Assembly: GCA_963807235.1 (NCBI GenBank)
Contig: CAWEBF010000009.1
Coordinates: 1 to 64,000 of the forward strand
Origin: CAWEBF01 sp963807235
Lineage (GTDB): Bacteria; Acidobacteriota; Vicinamibacteria; Vicinamibacterales; UBA2999
Length of the DNA: 64,000 bases
Direction: 5' to 3'
Position numbers and translations under genes: made by a program
Notes under the pieces: model-generated
What the model saw: only the letters and a program-made list of their open reading frames with translations
The model's database searches: none
Told to the model about the DNA's origin: nothing
Part shown: positions 1 to 7,882 of the stretch, one piece after another
How positions within the stretch are numbered: the stretch's first letter is position 1
How the letters are laid out: each line of letters begins with the position of its first letter

Positions 1-96
1 CCACACGGTGGGGCGAGCAGGAGGGAGTCGACTGCAGCGCAAGCTTGAGGTTTCCATTTCCGGTGCACTACTTCGGGTCGCCGACTACGACACGCA

Positions 97-501
97 ATGA
101 GACCTCATTGCCTAAGATTCGGCGAGACTTGCAGGCGGCCCCCTGGGACGCCCACACACAACGCGGGCCTCGAAGGACTTGGGCGTTACCTGCACCTCCT
201 CCAGGACCTGACCTCGCCCGGACACGCAAGGAACGATGCCCACCCACACTGGCCGGGTCGACGCTGGGGCGACCCGAGTTTGGTAGAACTCGTCAACGAG
301 AATCGTGACGAAAACGACTTTCCGTATCCGTTTGGGCGTGGCTTCATCGACTTCGCGTCAACCACGGAGGCATTTGAGAGGCTTCAGCTCTGGACGGTCA
401 CGCGTTTCCGAAGCGAGAAGGATATTCATGCGCTCAGCGGTCCAGGGCCCGATGTGTTCGATGAGGACGGGGATTATGTTCGCGACTTCGAACACGACTG
501 A
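97..501 (+). CDS. hypothetical protein, unrecognised
   Basis: Open frame of 134 residues. The first 60 residues are rich in Arg, Pro and His and look like translated non-coding DNA. The second half is acidic and aromatic (motif GPGPDVFDEDGDY near residue 115) and looks more protein-like. A Gly-Pro-Asp turn followed by acidic residues is common near the C-terminus of small prepilin-like secreted proteins, but no prepilin leader or hydrophobic N-terminus is visible. The true gene may start later or in another frame. No function is assigned. The next frame begins at 555. Confidence 0.25.
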   Translation: MRPHCLRFGETCRRPPGTPTHNAGLEGLGRYLHLLQDLTSPGHARNDAHPHWPGRRWGDPSLVELVNENRDENDFPYPFGRGFIDFASTTEAFERLQLWTVTRFRSEKDIHALSGPGPDVFDEDGDYVRDFEHD

Positions 502-554
502 TCGCGCGGGAAGGCGGTCTGGGAAGACGACTTCGGGGACGAACACGTGTATAC

Positions 555-1264
555 ATGATCGATGACCTCGTCGCCCGAGTGCAATTCAACGAACTTGCGG
601 CGGAGGCCATCGTCTACACCGCGTCCACGCTCAGATACCTAATGCAGCAGGGCGTCGTGCTATGCCCGCCGGCCGGTGAGGTCGTTCTGAGCTTCGAAGG
701 TGTGGGTTCCGGTACGGTTCTGTCTCGATGCACCGACGGTGGAACGCTGCCCAATTGCTGAGTCCGCTTGGTGTGGACAACGTTCATCAGGGCTTAACGT
801 TCTATTCGACGCCGGCCGGTCCTCGCCTTACAGGCGGTGGCGAGGTCGCCGTCTTCCGGCTCCCAGATATTCCCGTTGGAGTATCGGCAACTGGATTGCA
901 AGGCTCAAACGGGATATGCGCTAAGGCCGCGACGCCATCGGGCGTTGATTGCAAAATCAATATCTTCGTCAAATTCGCGCCAGGTGTGACAAGTTTCGCC
1001 TACCGAGTAGTGGGCGGCTATTCGCTCCGCGGGTTCGCGTTTGACGACTTCAACGGGCTCATCTACTACGGACCTTCGGGGCTGCAACTCAACCAGAGCT
1101 TTGGGAGCATGTGGCGTATTTGGGACCTGCTGATAGATCGTCGGAACGTGAACCTTTCGAACATCACAGGATTTGAGTTCTTTACGACGAACAGCCACGT
1201 GGATACCCAGGGGCTCAACGGAATGGGCGGTCTGGCGATAGACGAACTCAGGTTTACTCGATAA
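555..1264 (+). pseudogene. secreted-type hypothetical protein, frameshifted
   Basis: Two overlapping frames appear to be one protein. The first (555-761) carries GEVVLSFEGVGSG, which resembles the opening beta-strand of PEP-CTERM-type secreted proteins. It runs out at about 758, where the second frame (to 1264) continues with LSPLGVDNVHQGLTFYS and a beta-rich domain ending in LAIDELRFTR. A one-base indel near 755-760 would join them. The joined product is a roughly 235-residue beta-sandwich-like extracellular protein. No clear signal peptide is visible upstream of the first strand, so the 5' end may also be damaged. Function is unknown; the family resemblance is inference from pattern only. 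Confidence 0.45.
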
Positions 1265-1400
1265 CGCTCGGCTCACCCCAGAAGGTCGGCAGGTCCACCA
1301 GGATCTCGCCGACCACGCGGCCCGAATCTTGCGCCTCGTGCGCGTCGGCGGCTTTCGACAACAGGAACCGCGCAACCAGGGTAGGTGGGTACGCTCCCAC
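1254..1400 (-). pseudogene. remnant of an MDR reductase C-terminus
   Basis: The minus-strand translation contains AADAHEAQDSG followed by VVGEILVD. This matches the C-terminus of the intact reductase at 2596-3588, which reads AADAHEAQDSG then VVGKILVDI. The preceding segment VGAYPPTLVARF also parallels AGAYRTHVGVRF. Nothing upstream of about position 1400 resembles the rest of the reductase, so only the last 35-40 codons of a paralogous copy survive. The piece overlaps no expressed gene and abuts the start of the DUF998 frame at 1429. It is most simply a deletion relic of a former tandem paralogue. Confidence 0.6.
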
Positions 1401-1428
1401 GTCAATGGACAGGCAGACGGACGCGCCA

Positions 1429-2025
1429 ATGACCAGGATCATCAGGAGCCTCCTGCTGCTGGCCGGCGTGCTGTCGGCGACTGTCTATGTCACGGCCGAC
1501 ATCCTGTGCGGATTGCGCTATCCGGGCTACAGCTTCGCGGATCAAGTGATCAGTGAGTTGTCAGCCATCGGTGCGCCCACGACCGCCCTCCGGGTGAAGC
1601 TCCTTCAGATACTTGCAGTCCTCTTCGCAGAGAAAGCAACGGCAACCGGCGTCTCCGCCTCACGGGTTGGCTCCTGGTCGCATTCGTTCTCTTAGGTCCG
1701 CTGAGGTTCTTTCCTATGCACCAGCGCCCCGACGTCTTCACGTGGACCGACGCCGGGCACATCGCGCTCGGCGGCGTCTTCATGCTCCTCGCCTGTGCGG
1801 TCATCGCGATGGGCGCGGGCGCATTCGGTCGCGGGTTCCGAGTGTTCTCGCAGCTCCTCCTCACGGTTGCCTTCATCTCCGGTGCTGGGACGTTTGGCCT
1901 ACGTGCCGAGCATGATCGACCAATTGCCGACGCCGTTGGTCGGCACGATGGAACGGATCCACCTTTACGCCTTCTATCTCTGGGTCAGCGCGCTTACCGT
2001 CGCGCTTCTTCGACGGCATGGTTGA
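1429..2025 (+). pseudogene. DUF998 family membrane protein, frameshifted
   Basis: The start codon at 1429 gives MTRIIRSLLLLAGVLSATVY, the first transmembrane helix, followed by GLRYPGYSFADQ and ELSAIGAPT, which are typical of DUF998 proteins. The frame is lost near 1620-1645 and resumes with LLGPLRFFPMHQRPDVFTW and a second pair of helices. It shifts again near 1885-1905 into LPTPLVGTMERIHLYAFYLW and ends RRHG. With both shifts repaired the product is about 200 residues with five or six membrane segments, the usual DUF998 length. The biochemical role of DUF998 is unknown. Two indels in one short gene could be genuine decay, because the neighbouring 1254-1400 segment is a relic, or sequence error. 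Confidence 0.65.
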
Positions 2026-2066
2026 AACGCCGCCAACTGCAAATGATGTCGGGATCAATCCGACGG

Positions 2067-2228
2067 TTAGAGTGCAGTGCGGCCAGGGCCGACGCGCTTC
2101 CGTAGGAAGTGTGTGCGCCGCTCGGGGGGCAGGCGGTGCCACCGAGCGACCAGCTCTCGATCGGCTCGCTCAGCTTCGCGCGCGAGAGCGGCGAGCTTGT
2201 CTTTTCGCCGGGGCTTCTTTGGCGCCAC
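2067..2228 (-). CDS. small basic protein overlapping nucleotidyltransferase gene
   Basis: A 53-residue frame with GTG start at 2228 (MAPKKPRRKDKLAALARE) and a conserved-looking C-terminus LPPERRTHFLRKRVG. It overlaps the 3' end of the nucleotidyltransferase-like frame (2170-2517) by about 57 bases in a different frame. Small charged proteins of this type, ending in an R-T-x-F-L-R motif, are often encoded beside nucleotidyltransferase-fold proteins, and the pair recalls toxin-antitoxin-like modules. That relation is inference from arrangement and motif; no function is demonstrated. Confidence 0.45.
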   Translation of the reverse strand: MAPKKPRRKDKLAALAREAERADRELVARWHRLPPERRTHFLRKRVGPGRTAL

Positions 2229-2517
2229 GGGCAGCCTCCAGGGTTGCAAGCACGGCAAGGTCACGCGGCCGCTTGGCCGCGCGTTTGCTCTTGATGATGT
2301 CGTCGAGTGATGCGACGAGAAGAGGGGCTCCTCCAATATCCAGCCGAGTCGCGCGGTCTCGCACGCCCGCGAATGAACGCACGCCGTGAATCGTGGCCAT
2401 CAGGTCGACTTGGAGCGAGTCGCTGTCGCGCACGATGCGATAGAGGTCCGATGCCGGATAGTGGGGTCGAAGAATCGTCGCGCCCAGGGCGCGCGCCAAC
2501 GCCTTCATCTTGGTCAT
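2170..2517 (-). pseudogene. nucleotidyltransferase-like protein, 5'-truncated
   Basis: The frame reads LARALGATILRPHYPASDLYR, then LQVDLMATIHGVRSF and ASLDDIIKSKRAAKRPRDLAVL. The last part is the C-terminal signature of small nucleotidyltransferase-fold (AbiEii/DUF6036-like) proteins: 'I-K-S-K-x-A-x-x-R-P-K/R-D'. The frame stays open upstream of the Met at 2517, encoding FDFLFRKTPRN, but then runs straight into the stop region of the reductase at 2596 with no start codon and no N-terminal GGxAxxxxG nucleotide-binding segment. The N-terminal half has therefore been lost or replaced, and the junction lies at about 2590. The remaining 115 residues are unlikely to be catalytic. Confidence 0.55.
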
Positions 2518-2595
2518 GTTGCGCGGAGTCTTTCGAAACAGAAAGTCGAAGCCGATGGTCGTGATCGGTGCGCCCTGTATAGCGACCCGCTTCCG

Positions 2596-3588
2596 CTAAG
2601 CCTGGATATCGACCAGGATCTTGCCGACGACTTGGCCTGAATCCTGCGCCTCGTGCGCGTCGGCGGCCTGGGCCAGGGGAAAGCGTACACCCACGTGCGT
2701 GCGGTACGCGCCGGCCTCGAGGCACGCCGTCACGTCCCGAATCGCCACGTCGTGCGCGTGGTCGCCCATCGTGTAGACCAGCACGAAGTGGACGGTGTGC
2801 GAGTTCCGCATCAGCGTGAAGAACGGTATCGGCGGCGTCGGCACGGGGCCGGCGGAGTAGGTGGCGATGGCGCCGCCCACGGCCAGCATGTCCGCATCGG
2901 CCTGGATGTTTTCGTCGAAGGCCACCTCCACGATGCGGTCCACGCCGCGGCCGCTCGTGGCATTGCGGACTTCCTCGACCACGCGCTGCGTCTTGCGGTT
3001 CACCACCACGTGCGCACCGGCCGCCAGCGCGGCGGCCTGCTGGGCGTCGCGGCTCACGGTGGCGATGACGCGCGCGCCGGCCCAGCGCGCGAGCTGGATG
3101 GCCGCGTGCCCGACGCCGCCTCCGCCTCCCTGCACGAGCACGGTGCGCCCGTGAATGGGGCCGTCGATGAAGAGGCACCGGTGCGCGGTCAGTGCCGGGA
3201 CGCCGAGGCCAGCGCCCGTGTCGTCGTCGATGCCGTCGGGCAGACGGACGGCGTTGCGAGCGGGCACCACGACGAACCCGGCCAGCGTGCCGAACGCGCG
3301 TCCCAGGTACGCCTCGTACACCCAGACGCGTTCACCTTCGCGCGTCGCCGACACGCCAGGGCCCACGCGGTCGATCACGCCGGCGCCGTCCTGGCCGGTG
3401 ATCATCCGGGGAAACGGCATCGCGATCATGCCCAGCCAGCCCCCACGCGTCTTCGTGTCGGTGGGGTTGACGCCCGACACGCGCAGGCGCACACGCACCT
3501 CGCCGGGGCCCGGCTCCGGGTCGGGCATCTCCCCGTGCACCAGCACCTCGCGTGCGGGACCTTTCCGTTCGAACCAGACAGCTTTCAT
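2596..3588 (-). CDS. zinc-independent MDR family NAD(P)H:quinone reductase
   Basis: A 330-residue medium-chain dehydrogenase/reductase. The N-terminal GroES-like domain (residues 1-125) starts MKAVWFERKGPAREVL and contains the family motif SGVNPTDTK. The Rossmann domain follows with GGGGGVGHAAIQLARWAGA (about residues 153-171), the dinucleotide-binding loop. No structural or catalytic zinc cysteines are present, which places it with the quinone oxidoreductase branch that reduces quinones or enones with NADPH. It is cytoplasmic and reads leftward as a single gene. A remnant of a second copy of its C-terminus lies at 1254-1400. The substrate cannot be told from sequence. Confidence 0.85.
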   Translation of the reverse strand: MKAVWFERKGPAREVLVHGEMPDPEPGPGEVRVRLRVSGVNPTDTKTRGGWLGMIAMPFPRMITGQDGAGVIDRVGPGVSATREGERVWVYEAYLGRAFGTLAGFVVVPARNAVRLPDGIDDDTGAGLGVPALTAHRCLFIDGPIHGRTVLVQGGGGGVGHAAIQLARWAGARVIATVSRDAQQAAALAAGAHVVVNRKTQRVVEEVRNATSGRGVDRIVEVAFDENIQADADMLAVGGAIATYSAGPVPTPPIPFFTLMRNSHTVHFVLVYTMGDHAHDVAIRDVTACLEAGAYRTHVGVRFPLAQAADAHEAQDSGQVVGKILVDIQA

Positions 3589-3602
3589 CGAATCACCTCC
3601 GG

Positions 3603-3662
3603 GCTTCAGGCTCTGGGCTCCTGGCTCTCGGAAAATCCTAGAGTCTAGAGCTCTGAGAATTC
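3603..3662. repeat. intergenic GGCTC/CTCTAG-rich repeat
   Basis: Degenerate short units (CAGGCTCTGGGCTCCTGGCTC, then GAGTCTAGAGCTCTGAGAATTC) between the reductase and Nudix genes. The composition resembles the CAGGCTCC units at 8768, 15186 and elsewhere. No coding potential is visible. Confidence 0.45.
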
Positions 3663-3685
3663 TGAACCTCGACCTGCTACGTCTC

Positions 3686-4210
3686 TTATCCAGGCAGGTC
3701 GCTCATCACGGGCTCGTGGCCCTTCGCGCGCAACCAGTCGCGCAGCGCCCAGCCCGTGCCGGCCCGCCACGCGCCGCAGTGTGCCGGCTCCACCAGCTTG
3801 TAGTCCACCAGCTCGTCGCCAAGCCGCACGTCGCCCGTCGTGGCGACGTGGTACGCCAGGATCACCTGATTCATGCGGGTGAAAGGGTAGACGCCGATGA
3901 GTCGCGGCGGGCCGCCCTCGAGCCCCACTTCTTCCTTGACCTCGCGTAGCACGGCGTCTTCGGGCGTCTCGTCGCGTTCCAGGAATCCGGCCACCAGCGC
4001 GTACCAGGTGACTGGCCACGCCTTGTTCCTCGCGAGCAGCACCTTGCCCTCGTGCTCGACAACGGCTGCCACCACCGGGGTCGGGTTGTCGTAGTGAACG
4101 AAGCCGCATCGCTGCGAGCAGAACGGCCGGCGCGCGTGGCCGGCGTCCTCGCCGGGGTGGGCCGTCGCGAGCGGCGCGCCGCACCGCGGGCAGAAGCTGA
4201 ACTTCGACAT
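3686..4210 (-). CDS. Nudix hydrolase with zinc ribbon
   Basis: A 174-residue protein with an N-terminal zinc ribbon (CPRCG at residues 7-11 and CSQRCG at 31-36) followed by a Nudix domain. The Nudix box GFLERDETPEDAVLREVKEE (residues about 77-96) matches GX5EX7REUXEEXGU in every catalytic position. The layout is that of the NudC/NADH-pyrophosphatase-like group, although the long N-terminal domain of NudC is missing. It probably hydrolyses a nucleoside-diphosphate-linked substrate such as NADH, ADP-ribose or a modified nucleotide, releasing phosphates with Mg2+. It is monocistronic, diverging from the SUMF1-like gene at 4294. Confidence 0.85.
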   Translation of the reverse strand: MSKFSFCPRCGAPLATAHPGEDAGHARRPFCSQRCGFVHYDNPTPVVAAVVEHEGKVLLARNKAWPVTWYALVAGFLERDETPEDAVLREVKEEVGLEGGPPRLIGVYPFTRMNQVILAYHVATTGDVRLGDELVDYKLVEPAHCGAWRAGTGWALRDWLRAKGHEPVMSDLPG

Positions 4211-4293
4211 GGAATGCGCGCCAGGGCGGCGTCGGTCATACTACATCGTCCACCTTCGCGCCTTCGGCGCTTCGGTGGACAAGCTGGAGGCAT

Positions 4294-5067
4294 GTGACCA
4301 GATCAGGGAGCGGGTGGCCGGTGACGGTGCTCGTTGCTTTCTGCGTGCTCACGAGCAGTGCTGCCGCGCAGCGCGCGGGTGGCTCGCCGCGCACGATGGG
4401 CATCGCGTGGGCCACGATACCGGCTGGCACGTTTCAGATGGGATGCGTGCCAGGCGACCCTCGGTGCAGCTCGGATGAGCAGCCGCGGCATGCCGTCACG
4501 TTGTCGCGGCCGTTCGAACTGATGACCACGGAGGTCACGGTCGGGATGTTCAAGCGGCAGGGCCTGCACATGGACGAGCAGCCCATCTGGAGCCGCTCCG
4601 ACAACCATCCGGTGGTGGTCGTGACGTGGACCGAGGCCCACGACTTCTGCGCCAAGATCGGCGCGCGTCTGCCCACCGAGGCCGAATGGGAGCGCGCCGC
4701 GCGCGGCGGGCAGGAGGGCGTCCTCTATCCGTGGGGCGACAAGGCGCCAACCGACGCTGCCGGGGCAACCAACGGCGCGGCATTCGAGGGCGACGCGGCC
4801 CAGCCAGTCGGGCAGTACGCAGCCAATGCCTACGGCGTCTACGACCTTGCCGGCAACGTCTGGGAATGGGTGGCCGACTGGGCGGGCACCTACACGGCCG
4901 AGGCCGTGACCGATCCAAAGGGCAGCCCCTCCGGCCGCGTGCGGCTCGTGCGGGGTGGCAGCTACGGCGACGACCCGAGCAACTTGCGGGTGTCGAACCG
5001 CACGCCCAATCAGCCCGACCGCGTGAATCTGAACGTGGGGTTCCGCTGCGCGCGGGACGTGCGCTGA
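4294..5067 (+). CDS. SUMF1/FGE-fold secreted protein
   Basis: A 257-residue protein with GTG start and GGAGG just upstream (4286-4290). An N-terminal signal peptide (to about AAAQ, residue 26) is followed by a formylglycine-generating-enzyme fold: IPAGTFQMGC, LPTEAEWERAARGG, YPWGD, NAYGVYDLAGNVWEWVADW, VRGGSY, VGFRCAR. These are the landmarks of the family. The catalytic cysteines of true FGE, expected after the RGGSW motif, are absent: the protein has RGGSYGDDPSNLRV. It is therefore probably not a sulfatase-activating enzyme but a periplasmic member of unknown specificity. The gene ends 3 bases before thpR, so the two are likely co-transcribed. Confidence 0.85.
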   Translation: MTRSGSGWPVTVLVAFCVLTSSAAAQRAGGSPRTMGIAWATIPAGTFQMGCVPGDPRCSSDEQPRHAVTLSRPFELMTTEVTVGMFKRQGLHMDEQPIWSRSDNHPVVVVTWTEAHDFCAKIGARLPTEAEWERAARGGQEGVLYPWGDKAPTDAAGATNGAAFEGDAAQPVGQYAANAYGVYDLAGNVWEWVADWAGTYTAEAVTDPKGSPSGRVRLVRGGSYGDDPSNLRVSNRTPNQPDRVNLNVGFRCARDVR

Positions 5068-5070
5068 CCG

Positions 5071-5643
5071 ATGGAACCAGGCGAAGCGCCGCCGCGCGCG
5101 CGGCTCTTCGTGGCGTTCCGCCTGCCGGACGCGATCGTCCAGCGCGTGACCGCGTGGCAGCAGCAGACGCTGGCCGGGCTGGACGGCGTGCGGCCCACGC
5201 CCGCTGACTCGCTGCACGTCACGATGGTGTTCCTGGGCAGCCAACCGGCAGCCGGAGTAGGCGATATCGCGGACACTGTTCGCCGGCGCGCGCAGGCGGC
5301 CCGCCGGCCGAGCTTTCACGTCTGGCGCTTTCGCGAGACCCCGCGTGTCGCCATGTTGGGCCTGCAGGAGAATGCGCTTCCGGGAGACGCCTGGGCCGGC
5401 CGCGCCAACGAGCTGACCGGACAGTTGATGCTGGATTTCGAGGCCGCCGGCATTTACGAGCGCGAGAATCGAGATTGGCGGCCCCACATCACGGTCGCGC
5501 GCTTTCGCACACCACCGCGGCTCAAGCCCACGGTTCCTGAGTTGGGGTCCTTCAGCCCGCTCGACGTCGCGCTCTACGAATCGAAACTGAGTCCGGCTGG
5601 TTCTGTCTACACTGTGCGGCAGTCAGCGCCGTTCGCGTCGTAA
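5071..5643 (+). CDS. thpR: RNA 2',3'-cyclic phosphodiesterase
   Basis: A 190-residue 2H phosphoesterase. The two H-x-T/S-x signature tetrapeptides are visible as HVTMVFLG (about residue 50) and HITVARF (about residue 138), at the usual separation. The N-terminus RLFVAFRLPD is typical of the LigT/ThpR family. The enzyme opens 2',3'-cyclic phosphate RNA ends to 2'-phosphates and can ligate tRNA halves in vitro. It sits 3 bases after the SUMF1-like gene. Its 3' end overlaps by about 20 bases the convergent oxidoreductase gene ending at 5623. Confidence 0.9.
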   Translation: MEPGEAPPRARLFVAFRLPDAIVQRVTAWQQQTLAGLDGVRPTPADSLHVTMVFLGSQPAAGVGDIADTVRRRAQAARRPSFHVWRFRETPRVAMLGLQENALPGDAWAGRANELTGQLMLDFEAAGIYERENRDWRPHITVARFRTPPRLKPTVPELGSFSPLDVALYESKLSPAGSVYTVRQSAPFAS

Positions 5644-7827
5644 CAAGTCCGGAGCGGCACCGAGCACTTCGCCCAATCCACCCTCTCCACGCTTCCACGC
5701 GTGAAACGTCGTAAGGAATCGCTCCTGACCCGCGGTCACGGTGCCCCGCCGCCAGACGCCCGCAGCGTACTTGTTGGCCTCGGCGAACGTCGGGTAGATG
5801 TGAATGGTGCTCAGCACCTTGCCGAGCCCCAGCCGATGCGTCATGGCCAGGACGAACTCCGCGATCATCTCGGCCGCATGGGCTCCGACACACGTTGCGC
5901 CCAGAATGACGTCCGTGCCCGGGCGCGTCAGCACTTTCACGAACCCGTGGGCCTCACCGTCCGCGATCGCGCGATCGAGATCCCCGAGATCATAGGTGGA
6001 CACTGAATACGGCGTGCCTGCCGCGCGGGCGTCCGTCTCGTTGAGGCCGACACGGGCCACCTGCGGATCGGTGAACGTGGCCGACGGCACGGCACGATAG
6101 TCGGCCTTGAACCGCCGGAGCGATCCGAAGAGGGCGTTCACCGCCGCGTACCACGCCTGATGGGCCGCGACGTGGGTGAACTGATACGGGCCGGCCACGT
6201 CGCCGCAGGCGTAAATGTTCGGATACCTGGTCTGGAGGAACGCGTTGGTCTCGACTGTGCTTGCCGGTGTAGTGGCGATGCCCAGCGTCTCCAGCCCGTA
6301 GCCTTCCGTGTTGGCCGCGCGACCCAGCGCCACCAGCAGCGTGTCGAAGGGAAGCGCGGCTTCGACCCCGTCCTGCCTCACGTGCAGCCCGCGTCCGCCG
6401 GGCGTAGCGGAGGCGCGCAGCGCCTCGCACCCGGTCCGGACGTCGATCCCTTCCGCGACGAACCGCTCGTGAAGCAGCGCCGAAACCTCCTCATCCTCCC
6501 GGGCCAGCAGGCGCGGTGACTTCTCGATAAGCGTGACCTTGCTGCCCAGGCGCGCGAATGCCTGGGCCAGTTCGCAACCGACCGGACCACCTCCGAGCAC
6601 GACGAGCCGCCGCGGCTGCTCCCGCAGGTCCCACACGGTGTCGGATGTCACGTACCCCGCGTCGTGGAGCCCCGGCAGCGGCGGTACGACGGGTCGTGAG
6701 CCCGCGGCGACGACGATGTTCCTGGTGGTGAGTGTCTGTGTGCCGCTGGCGTCGCGGACCTCCACCGTCCAGGGAGACGTGATGATGGCAGTGCCGTGGT
6801 GCACGTCCACGCCCAACCCCTGATAACGCTCGGCCGAATCGTGCGGCTCGATGGCCGTGATCACGCGGCTCACGCGCTCCATCACGTCGGAGAAGTCGAA
6901 CGAGGCCCTGGCGTCGGCTATACCCCAGTCGCGCGCGCGAGCGATCTGCGCCAGCAGCTTCGACGATCGGATCAGTGCCTTGCTGGGCACGCAGCCGGTG
7001 TTCAAGCACTCGCCGCCCATGCGATGCTTCTCGACCAGCGCCACCTTGGCCTTGGTCGCGGCCGCGATGTAGGACGCCACCAGGCCGGCCGACCCCGCGC
7101 CTATCACCACGACGTTGTAGTTGTAGTGCTGGGGCCGGTGTCGCTTCCACGGCCTGTACACGCGCCACGCGGCCACTCCGTCCATGAGCCGCCCGACCAC
7201 CAATGTGAAGCCGCCCAGCAGCGCCAGCGCGATCAGCAGCCCCGGCCCCACGCGAAACTGCGTCAGTTGCGTGCCGGCGTACACGTAGATGAGCGTGGCG
7301 GGCAGCATGCCGACCTGGCTGGCCCAGTAGAACGTCCAGGTGGGGATCGGTGTCAGGCCCAGCACCAGGTTGACCACCCAGAATGGGAACACCGGCACCA
7401 GCCGGATGGTGATCAGGTAGCGCGCGCCGTCGCGGCGGATGCCGTCGTTCAGCGCGGCGAGGCGGTGGCCCAGCCGGGCCTGTACCCAGTCACGGAAGAT
7501 GAAGCGCGCTGACAGGAACGACAGCGTGGCGCCAATCGCCGACGCGAACGACACCAGCACGGTGCCCAGCGCCATCCCGAAAACGGCGCCGCCTGCCACG
7601 GTCCACAGCGCCGCGCCAGGGATGGATACGCCGGCCATGGCGACATAGGCGAGAAAGAACACGATCGCGGCCAGCACCGGATGAGCCGCGCGGTACGCCT
7701 GCACGGCGTCGCGGCGAGCCGCCAACCCTTCGACCGTGACGAAACGATCGAGATCCAGGCCAAAGAAAAGGACGAGAGCCGAAACGATCAGCGCGAGCAG
7801 CAGCGCCCGGGCAGAGTTGGATGACAT
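5623..7827 (-). CDS. TVP38/DedA membrane domain fused to disulfide reductase
   Basis: The chosen start (7827, MSSNSARALLLAL) gives 734 residues; a more upstream Met at 7920 would overlap the divergent gene at 7883. Residues 1-225 are an integral membrane SNARE-associated (VTT/TVP38) domain with about five helices. The remainder is a class I pyridine-nucleotide-disulfide oxidoreductase. It has an FAD motif (VVIGAGSAGLVASYIAA), a redox-active disulfide C-x4-C (GGECLNTGCVPSKAL), an NAD motif (LGGGPVGCELAQAFARLG), an FAD contact (YACGDVAGP) and a dimerisation domain with the catalytic His (HIYPTFAEANK). It most resembles mercuric/dihydrolipoyl reductases but lacks an HMA domain. It probably passes electrons from NAD(P)H to a disulfide at the membrane; the substrate is unknown. 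Confidence 0.85.
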   Translation of the reverse strand: MSSNSARALLLALIVSALVLFFGLDLDRFVTVEGLAARRDAVQAYRAAHPVLAAIVFFLAYVAMAGVSIPGAALWTVAGGAVFGMALGTVLVSFASAIGATLSFLSARFIFRDWVQARLGHRLAALNDGIRRDGARYLITIRLVPVFPFWVVNLVLGLTPIPTWTFYWASQVGMLPATLIYVYAGTQLTQFRVGPGLLIALALLGGFTLVVGRLMDGVAAWRVYRPWKRHRPQHYNYNVVVIGAGSAGLVASYIAAATKAKVALVEKHRMGGECLNTGCVPSKALIRSSKLLAQIARARDWGIADARASFDFSDVMERVSRVITAIEPHDSAERYQGLGVDVHHGTAIITSPWTVEVRDASGTQTLTTRNIVVAAGSRPVVPPLPGLHDAGYVTSDTVWDLREQPRRLVVLGGGPVGCELAQAFARLGSKVTLIEKSPRLLAREDEEVSALLHERFVAEGIDVRTGCEALRASATPGGRGLHVRQDGVEAALPFDTLLVALGRAANTEGYGLETLGIATTPASTVETNAFLQTRYPNIYACGDVAGPYQFTHVAAHQAWYAAVNALFGSLRRFKADYRAVPSATFTDPQVARVGLNETDARAAGTPYSVSTYDLGDLDRAIADGEAHGFVKVLTRPGTDVILGATCVGAHAAEMIAEFVLAMTHRLGLGKVLSTIHIYPTFAEANKYAAGVWRRGTVTAGQERFLTTFHAWKRGEGGLGEVLGAAPDLLRRERR

Positions 7828-7882
7828 CGTCACGAACTGATGACGGAGCAGTGTACCTGCGGACTGAACTAGAATCTGCGCC

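Noticed and set aside
4294..5067. Annotation as a true formylglycine-generating enzyme
   Set aside because: The catalytic cysteines after the RGGS motif are missing and no sulfatase gene is nearby.
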